This document shows positions 28,702-33,209 of a DNA stretch of 33,209 bases, in pieces. The DNA is from Ornithinimicrobium sp. CNJ-824 (lineage in GTDB: Bacteria > Actinomycetota > Actinomycetes > Actinomycetales > Dermatophilaceae), in contig NZ_MKKA01000019.1 in NCBI RefSeq assembly GCF_001942405.1, positions 1 through 33,209 of the forward strand. Reading direction: 5' to 3'. The position numbers and the translations under genes were made by a program. The notes under the pieces are model-generated. The model made no database searches. It was not told the origin of the DNA and worked only from the letters and a program-made list of their open reading frames with translations. The first letter of the stretch is position 1. Every line of letters starts with the position of its first letter.

Positions 28702-30255
28702 GTGCAGCCCCAGCCCGACCGCATACCCCCGTCCCTGCCGGCCGAGGAGGAGCTGCGCGGCCGGGCCGAGGCCGCGGCCCGGGCCTGCGGCGTCGACCTG
28801 GAGGCGCACGCCGGGCCGCAGGAGGGCCGGTCCCCGGTGACCGGGACCGTGGTCTCCTCCCTGGCCTGGACCGCCGCCGACGAGGTGCCGCGCGCGGTGG
28901 AGCGGGCCCGGGAGGCCTTCCTCGACTGGCGCGTGGTGCCCGCGCCGGTGCGGGGCGCGCTCGTCAAGCGCTGGGCCGAGCTGCTGACCGAGCACAAGGA
29001 GGACCTGGCCACGCTGGTGACCGTCGAGGCGGGGAAGGTGACCTCCGAGGCGCTCGGCGAGGTGCAGGAGATGATCGACGTCTGCGACTTCGCGGTCGGG
29101 CTCTCGCGGCAGCTGTACGGGCGGACAATGCCCTCCGAGCGGCCCGGCCACCGGCTCAGCGAGACGTGGCACCCGCTGGGGGTCGTCGGGGTCGTCTCCG
29201 CGTTCAACTTCCCCGTCGCCGTGTGGTCGTGGAACACCGCCGTCGCCCTCGTCTGCGGCGACCCGGTGGTGTGGAAGCCCTCCGAGCGGACGCCGCTGTG
29301 CGCGCTCGCGGCCGATGCCCTGCTGGGACGCGCGGTCCGGGAGGCCGGTCACCCCGAGGCCCTCTCGCAGGTGCTGCTCGGCGGTCCGGAGGTGGGCGAG
29401 GCGCTCGCCGCCGACCGCGGCGTGGCCCTGCTCAGCGCCACCGGGTCGACCCGGATGGGCCGGTCGGTGGGGCCGGTCGTGGCCGGACGGCTCGGCCGCA
29501 GCCTGCTCGAGCTCGGCGGCAACAACGCCGCGGTCGTCGCCCCCAGCGCCGACCTCGACCTGGCGGTCCGGGGCATCGTCTTCGCCGCCGCCGGGACCGC
29601 CGGCCAGCGGTGCACCACGATGCGCCGGGTGATCGCCCACCGGGACGTGGTGGAGGAGCTGACGGAGCGGCTCGTCGCGGCCTACCGCAGCCTGTCCGTG
29701 GGGGACCCCTCCCGGCCGGGCACCCTCGTGGGGCCGTTGCTGGACGCCCGCTCCGCCGTGGCGTTCCGGGCGGCCGTGGACCGGGCCGTCGAGGACGGCG
29801 GCGAGCTGCTGGTCGGGGGTGAGCGGGTGCTCGAGGAGGAGGCCCCGGAGGCCTTCTACGTGCGACCGGCCGTCGTCCGGATGCGCGCGCAGACCGAGGT
29901 GGTGCACACCGAGACGTTCGCACCGCTGCTCTACGTGATGACCTACGACACCCTCGAGGAGGCGGTGGCGATGAACAACGCCGTGCCCCAGGGACTCTCG
30001 TCCAGCATCTTCACGCGGGACCAGGCCGAGGCCGAGCTGTTCTGCTCCGCGGAGGGCTCCGACTGCGGCATCGTCAACGTCAACATCGGCACCTCCGGGG
30101 CGGAGATCGGAGGAGCCTTCGGCGGGGAGAAGGACACCGGCGGGGGACGGGAGTCCGGGTCCGACGCGTGGAAGGCCTACATGCGGCGGAGCACCACGAC
30201 GGTGAACTACTCCGGGGAGCTGCCGCTGGCCCAGGGGGTGACGTTCGAGGTGTGA
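28702..30255 (+). CDS. ALDH7-type aldehyde dehydrogenase (aminoadipate-semialdehyde / P6C dehydrogenase-like)
   Basis: A 517-residue aldehyde dehydrogenase. Catalytic residues: Glu270 in L-L-E-L-G-G-N-N-A and Cys304 in A-G-Q-R-C-T-T. The end, G-T-S-G-A-E-I-G-G-A-F-G-G-E-K followed by T-G-G-G-R-E-S-G-S-D-A-W-K, is the signature of the antiquitin/ALDH7 group, which oxidises 2-aminoadipate-6-semialdehyde (in equilibrium with piperideine-6-carboxylate) in lysine breakdown. GGAGGT eight bases before the GTG supports the start. The nearby GcdH-like gene would act later in the same pathway; no lysine 6-aminotransferase is seen here. Residues 7-10 (D-R-I-P) use a rare ATA codon inside the recurring GCATAC motif. 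Confidence 0.9.
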   Translation: MQPQPDRIPPSLPAEEELRGRAEAAARACGVDLEAHAGPQEGRSPVTGTVVSSLAWTAADEVPRAVERAREAFLDWRVVPAPVRGALVKRWAELLTEHKEDLATLVTVEAGKVTSEALGEVQEMIDVCDFAVGLSRQLYGRTMPSERPGHRLSETWHPLGVVGVVSAFNFPVAVWSWNTAVALVCGDPVVWKPSERTPLCALAADALLGRAVREAGHPEALSQVLLGGPEVGEALAADRGVALLSATGSTRMGRSVGPVVAGRLGRSLLELGGNNAAVVAPSADLDLAVRGIVFAAAGTAGQRCTTMRRVIAHRDVVEELTERLVAAYRSLSVGDPSRPGTLVGPLLDARSAVAFRAAVDRAVEDGGELLVGGERVLEEEAPEAFYVRPAVVRMRAQTEVVHTETFAPLLYVMTYDTLEEAVAMNNAVPQGLSSSIFTRDQAEAELFCSAEGSDCGIVNVNIGTSGAEIGGAFGGEKDTGGGRESGSDAWKAYMRRSTTTVNYSGELPLAQGVTFEV

Positions 30256-30318
30256 GCGGCCAGACTGGCCAGGAGGCGTCGACCTGCGGGGTTGACGTCC
30301 GGACGAAGGAGTGAGCAG

Positions 30319-30510
30319 ATGAGCCGCAGCACCGACCGCTCGCAGGACCCCTCGCCGTTCGCGTGGATCCTCGGCGGGGCTCTGGCGATGATCGCCGCCG
30401 GCAGCGTGATCCGGGCGGTCACCGGACGACGGGGGAGCGGAGGACAGGACGTGGCGGGCGGCCGGGACGCCGGGGACGCCGATGCCGACCTCGCCGGTCA
30501 CCCCAGCTGA
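30319..30510 (+). CDS. small single-helix membrane protein (63 aa)
   Basis: Sixty-three residues with one hydrophobic helix (about 13-35, F-A-W-I-L-G-G-A-L-A-M-I-A-A-G), then a basic G-R-R-G stretch and an acidic tail with D-A-G-D-A-D-A-D. No family recognised. AAGGAG seven bases before the ATG is a clear ribosome binding site. The last 29 bases overlap the start of the LOG-like gene, which implies coupled translation. The 63 bases upstream hold a 13-bp palindrome (30258-30270) but no convincing promoter. Confidence 0.7.
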   Translation: MSRSTDRSQDPSPFAWILGGALAMIAAGSVIRAVTGRRGSGGQDVAGGRDAGDADADLAGHPS

Positions 30511-31003
30511 CCGCCCGCCGGCCTACGTCGGGGTCGTCGGGCCGGGGGCCGGCGCGACGACCGGGCAGGTCGGACAGGCGCGGGAGCTCGGCCGGTCGTT
30601 GGCCGGGCGGGGTCTGGTCCTGGTCACCGGGGGCCTGGACGGGGTGATGGACGCGGCGGCGGCCGGGTGCGAGGAGGTCGGTGGCGTGAGCCTCGGGCTG
30701 CTGCCGGGGTCGGACCGGACGACCGCCGGCCCCCACCACACCGTCAGCGTGCCCACCGGCCTGGGCGAGCTGCGCAACGGGCTCGTCGTCCGGGCCAGCG
30801 ACGCCGTCGTCGCGGTCGGGCCCAGCTGGGGAACGCTGAGCGAGGTGGCGCTCGCCTGCCGCACGGGGGTGCCCGTCGTGCTGCTGGGCTGGCCGGAGCA
30901 CGCGCTGGAGGGGATCGGCGGCCCTGGTCGCCCGCCGGTGCGGTCCGCCTCGGTCACCGAGGCCGTCGACCTGGTCCTGGAGACGCTGCAGAGGTCGTCC
31001 TGA
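30482..31003 (+). CDS. LOG/SLOG-superfamily protein (TIGR00725-like)
   Basis: A 173-residue Rossmann-like protein: Y-V-G-V-V-G-P-G, L-A-G-R-G-L-V-L-V-T-G-G-L-D-G-V-M-D-A-A-A-A-G, L-G-L-L-P-G, and S-W-G-T-L-S-E-V-A near residue 118. The G-G-x-x-G-V-M and G-T-L-S-E blocks are those of the LOG-like/SLOG families that bind nucleotides; the shorter TIGR00725 type is not a proven cytokinin-riboside phosphohydrolase. The usual glycine of the P-G-G-x-G-T-x-x-E motif is replaced by S-W-G-T, so catalysis may differ. Starts at ATG 30482 inside the small membrane-protein gene. Confidence 0.82.
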   Translation: MPTSPVTPADRPPAYVGVVGPGAGATTGQVGQARELGRSLAGRGLVLVTGGLDGVMDAAAAGCEEVGGVSLGLLPGSDRTTAGPHHTVSVPTGLGELRNGLVVRASDAVVAVGPSWGTLSEVALACRTGVPVVLLGWPEHALEGIGGPGRPPVRSASVTEAVDLVLETLQRSS

Positions 31004-31009
31004 CGCCAG

Positions 31010-31300
31010 GGAGCAGATGACGTGGTCGCTCGAAGAACACGGCGGCGACAGCCCCCAGGCAGGATGACGGCCACCGGCAGCAGCAGGGCGTCGGCCAGGG
31101 CCGACGCCACCCCGGCATCGCCCGCTGCGCCCCACCGCGGAGGGGGGTTTCCCCGCCCGGCGGGAGCGACCCCATACGCTCCGATCCTGAGCGGGCCGAC
31201 AGCCGGGCCTCCATGAGGACGGCGATCGCCGCGCTGCCGAGGACCGCCCCCAGCTGCCGGGTGGTGTTGTAGCCGATGACCAGCGCCCGCAGCGCCGGCC
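31010..31300 (-). pseudogene. C-terminal remnant of a DHA2/EmrB-QacA drug exporter (MFS)
   Basis: On the minus strand one frame reads I-G-Y-N-T-T-R-Q-L-G-A-V-L-G-S-A, matching the penultimate region of 14-helix MFS exporters, then a second frame gives A-S-A-L-A-D-A-L-L-L-P-V-A-V-I-L, then the first frame resumes with G-A-V-A-A-V-F-F-E-R-P-R. About 90 residues remain; the first 350 or more are gone, as the quinone-oxidoreductase promoter begins directly upstream. Two compensating indels, one of them an extra C near 31057-31060, mark decay. Confidence rests on motif recognition. Confidence 0.6.
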
Positions 31301-31379
31301 ACGGGCTCGTCGGGGTGCCGGCCGGGGTTCCCGTGCCGGCGGTGCCCGTGGACACGGGGGCACTGTATGGGGTGCCTCC

Positions 31380-31396
31380 GACGGAGTCTGTCCGTC
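31380..31396. promoter_or_regulatory. inverted repeat GACGGA-N5-TCCGTC in the quinone-oxidoreductase promoter
   Basis: Perfect 6-bp arms around GTCTG, centred about 20 bases before the TAGGGT -10 hexamer, thus over the -35 region. A binding site for a redox-responsive regulator is possible but unproven. Confidence 0.4.
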
Positions 31397-31404
31397 GCCG
31401 TGGG

Positions 31405-31410
31405 TAGGGT
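31405..31410 (+). promoter_or_regulatory. -10 hexamer TAGGGT for a leaderless quinone-oxidoreductase transcript
   Basis: TAGGGT, six bases (CGGGAC), ATG 31417, without a Shine-Dalgarno sequence. Confidence 0.5.
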
Positions 31411-31416
31411 CGGGAC

Positions 31417-32387
31417 ATGCGCGCAGTCATCGTGGAGCAGCCCGGAGGGCCCGAGGCCCTCACCCTCGTCGAGCGGGAGACGCCCGAGCCCGGCCCCGGC
31501 GAGGTCCGCGTCGACCTGGCGGCCGGTGGGATCAACTTCATCGACGTCTACCAGCGCAGCGGACGCTACCCGTTGCCGCTGCCGTTCGTCGGCGGGAACG
31601 AGGGGTCCGGCACCGTCTCGGCAGTCGGGGAGGGTGTCGAGGACGTGCAGCTGGGCGACCGCGTCGCCTGGGCCATGACTCCCGGGAGCGGGTATGCCGA
31701 GCAGGTCCTGGTCCCGGCTGCGCGCGTCGTCCCGGTGCCCGACGGGATGGACCTGGAGCTCGGTGCCGCGGTCATGCTGCAGGGGATGACGGCGCACTAC
31801 CTGGTCAACTCGACGTTCGAGGCGAAGGAGGGGCAGACCGCCGTGGTGACGGCCGCCGCCGGTGGTGTCGGCCTGCTGCTGTGCCAGATGCTGCGAGACA
31901 AGGGGGTGCGGGTCATTGGGACCGTCGGCAACCGGGAGAAGGTGGAGCTGGCCAAGGAGGCGGGGGCCGACGAGGTCGTGCTCTACCGGGAGGTCGACCT
32001 GGCCGAGGAGGTTCAGCGGCTGACGACGGGGAGGGCGTGCACGTGGTCTACGACGGCGTGGGCAAGGACACCTTCGACGCAGGGATCTCGGTGCTGCGTC
32101 CGCGGGGGATGATGGTGCTGTTCGGCGCGGCGAGCGGGCCGGTGCCTCCGGTGGATCCGATGGTGCTCAACCACGGTGGTTCGCTCTACCTGACCCGGCC
32201 CACGCTGGCGCACTACGCCGCCGAGCGTGAGGAGCTGCTGTGGCGTGCCGGCGAGGTGCTCGGCGGGGTGGCCGACGGGTCGCTGAAGGTGCGGGTCGGT
32301 GGGCGTTACCCGCTCGCCGAGGCCCGGCGTGCCCACGAGGACCTCGAGGCGGGCGGCACGACGGGCAAGCTGCTGCTCGTGCCCTGA
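31417..32387 (+). pseudogene. NADPH:quinone oxidoreductase (zinc-independent MDR family), one frameshift
   Basis: About 323 residues when one base is restored. Seen: G-G-I-N-F-I-D-V-Y-Q-R-S-G-R-Y, G-N-E-G-S-G-T-V, and the NADPH-binding T-A-A-A-G-G-V-G-L-L-L-C-Q, all typical of zeta-crystallin-like quinone reductases, which lack the zinc ligands of alcohol dehydrogenases. After the break come V-H-V-V-Y-D-G-V-G-K-D-T-F, P-R-G-M-M-V-L-F-G-A-A-S-G and a C-terminal G-K-L-L-L-V-P. The frame breaks at 32028-32031, where GGGG stands for an expected GGGGG (L-T-T-G-E-G-V-H). Both halves keep full conservation, so a sequence error is more likely than a dead gene. Confidence 0.88.
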
Positions 32388-32440
32388 CCTGCCTGCCTGC
32401 CCCGGTCCGCCCTGCCTGACCTGAGCTGGACCTCGTGTCC

Positions 32441-32475
32441 GAGCGGCCCCCACATCCCTGACGTGGGGGCCGCTC
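32441..32475 (+). terminator. 13-bp hairpin after quinone oxidoreductase
   Basis: GAGCGGCCCCCAC (32441-32453) pairs perfectly with GTGGGGGCCGCTC (32463-32475) around a nine-base loop. No T-run follows, as in many actinobacterial terminators. Confidence 0.7.
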
Positions 32476-32530
32476 GCGTCTGCACGGCCGCCCGAGGTCC
32501 CCGTGAGCCGGGCCCGCGGGGTCCCCGCCC

Positions 32531-32575
32531 GGTGGGGACACGGCACCTGGGGACACGACACCTGGGGACAACCTC
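32531..32575 (+). repeat. three imperfect 15-bp direct repeats
   Basis: Units GGTGGGGACACGGCA, CCTGGGGACACGACA and CCTGGGGACAACCTC run head to tail directly upstream of the SOS-like promoter. Confidence 0.65.
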
Positions 32576-32604
32576 TTGCGATGTTCGAACACATGTCCTA
32601 AAAT
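32576..32604 (+). promoter_or_regulatory. strong promoter with LexA (SOS) box-like spacer
   Basis: TTGCGA (32576-32581), exactly 17 bases, TAAAAT (32599-32604). The spacer holds TCGAAC-ACAT-GTCCTA (32585-32600); the actinobacterial SOS box is TCGAAC-N4-GTTCGA, so the left half is perfect and the right half partial. A LexA-like repressor bound here would block the polymerase. Confidence 0.65.
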
Positions 32605-32648
32605 GGGGTCAGCGGCGAGGGTATCGACGTCGGGGGAGGAGGGGTTCG

Positions 32649-33113
32649 ATGAGTCGCAGTGTCGGTGGTCGAGAGGTGTCCTGGGTGGCCGGTGGTGGTG
32701 GCCAGTCCGGCGGTGTGGCCGTTGTCGAACCGCCCTGGGAGGACCTGGAGCCCTACGACGCGGAGGCGTGCGCGGTCGGGGAGTCGTTGGAGTGGCAGGA
32801 GCTGGCCGGCCCTGGGGCCTGGGCGGAGCCTGCGGTCGAGCACGACCAGGGGCTGACGTTGCGGGATCCGGTCGGCGCCGTGGGTCGTGTGCTTTCCGAC
32901 CTCGGTCTGGGGGCTGCGACCGTGGAGGCGATGGCCGGTGCGGCCGTCGTGGCGGCCGAGCACGAAGGGGCCCTGGCGGTGCCGGCGGTGGACCTGGAGG
33001 CCGTCCGGGGCGTGGGTGCGCTGGCACTGCTGAGGTGTCGGATGGAGGCGGTGCAGCTGGTGGCGGTGGCGGATCTGGCGGTGCGCACGGGGCGGCGGCT
33101 GCTGGAGGAGTGA
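32649..33113 (+). pseudogene. N-terminal fragment of a DUF222/HNH-endonuclease-type gene, truncated by an IS element
   Basis: A 154-residue fragment. It starts with M-S-R-S-V-G-G-R-E-V, runs through an acidic variable region, and has a helical A-L-A-L-L-R-C-R-M-E-A-V-Q-L-V-A-V-A-D-L-A-V-R-T-G-R-R-L-L-E-E that resembles the helical start of DUF222 proteins (13E12-type), which normally go on to about 400-600 residues with a C-terminal HNH nuclease. The open frame ends with TGA at 33111, which is also the probable first base of an IS3 element. An SOS-like promoter is common before genes of this family. The family call rests on a weak pattern plus promoter context. Confidence 0.55.
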
Positions 33114-33209
33114 GGTTCCCCCCCGGAGCGTAGAGGCATCCACAATGAGGATCGAGATGCCAGAGACAAGGAAGAAGTACGACCGGGAGTTCCGTGAGGG
33201 AGCGGTCCG
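33111..33209 (+). mobile_element. left end of an IS3-family insertion sequence (runs off the window)
   Basis: The element probably starts with TGAGGTTCCCCCCCGG at 33111; IS3-family ends begin with TG. An OrfA-like reading frame starts 34 bases inside. The right end, second orf and target duplication lie outside, so the boundary is inferred. Confidence 0.65.
33145..33209 (+). CDS. IS3-family transposase OrfA, 5' part
   Basis: The first 21 residues are visible and include M-P-E-T-R-K-K-Y-D-R-E-F-R-E-G-A-V, the typical opening of the helix-turn-helix OrfA of IS3-family elements, which binds the ends of the element and is extended by frameshifting into the OrfAB transposase. Starts at ATG 33145 or ATG 33157 are both in frame; the second gives the more usual N-terminus, and GAGGATCGAG before it could serve as a ribosome binding site. 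The gene is cut by the window edge. Confidence 0.75.
   Translation, partial: MRIEMPETRKKYDREFREGAV

Larger units (their letters stand above)
32388..32648. other. intergenic region with terminator-like hairpin, short repeats and SOS-like promoter
   Basis: About 260 bases without a gene. In order it holds a 13-bp GC hairpin at 32441-32475, three imperfect 15-base repeats at 32531-32575, and a strong promoter with a LexA-like box at 32576-32604. Confidence 0.7.

Noticed and set aside
30258..30270. GGCCAG-A-CTGGCC as a terminator after the ALDH7-type gene
   Set aside because: A one-base centre cannot form a hairpin loop with the full stem, and no T-run follows.

Overview
The window is very GC-rich (roughly 70 % or more by eye). 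It has GTG starts, few A/T-ending codons, many promoter hexamers placed 6-7 nt before start codons, and gene families typical of Actinobacteria (MetS-type NSS subunit, SWIM/SNF2 protein, fused IcmF, DUF222-type gene with SOS-like promoter). A member of the Micrococcales (Intrasporangiaceae/Ornithinimicrobiaceae-like) is the best guess; the genus cannot be fixed from this sequence.

Layout. 96-1825 (-): NSS amino-acid symporter plus its small subunit. 1982-5232 (+): type II dehydroquinase, DUF429 protein, aldehyde dehydrogenase, small membrane protein. 5251-7460 (-): signal-less BtuF-like metal-receptor protein and UTP-glucose-1-phosphate uridylyltransferase. 7504-8922 (+): GH1 beta-glucosidase. 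8933-12337 (-): sugar ABC importer (binding protein with a frameshift, two permeases, no ATPase). 12572-15870 (+): fused isobutyryl-CoA mutase IcmF (one frameshift). 15939-19322 (+): SWIM/SNF2 helicase. 19371-21375 (+): VOC protein and GH32 fructosidase. 21311-24372 (-): DUF488 protein, NYN/OST-HTH protein with a histone-H1-like tail (frameshift), orphan sugar-binding lipoprotein (two frameshifts). 24546-26094 (+): L,D-transpeptidase and YwaF-like membrane protein. 26101-27300 (-): glutaryl-CoA-dehydrogenase-like enzyme. 27446-31003 (+): 90-aa unknown protein, FHA protein, ALDH7-type dehydrogenase, small membrane protein, LOG-like protein. 31010-31300 (-): remnant of a DHA2 drug exporter. 31417-32387 (+): quinone oxidoreductase (frameshift). 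32649-33113 (+): N-terminal stump of what looks like a DUF222/HNH gene behind an SOS-like promoter, cut by an IS3-family element whose left end and first codons close the window.

How genes work together. The ABC importer and GH1 enzyme form a glucoside uptake and hydrolysis cluster that must borrow an ATPase from elsewhere. The ALDH7 enzyme and the GcdH-like enzyme could both serve lysine/aminoadipate breakdown. IcmF links branched and straight C4 acyl-CoA pools.

The most striking non-gene signals are: (1) an octamer GGTATGCC/GGCATACC that recurs about every 2 kb on both strands, even forcing rare ATA and TAT codons; (2) six single-base losses, all in G or C runs, that break five otherwise well-conserved genes, most likely sequence errors; (3) a perfect 16-bp hairpin inside the ABC operon; (4) a perfect palindrome in front of the unknown 90-aa/FHA gene pair; and (5) an insertion element that supplies the stop codon of the SOS-promoter gene. 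I found no tRNA, rRNA or CRISPR array.
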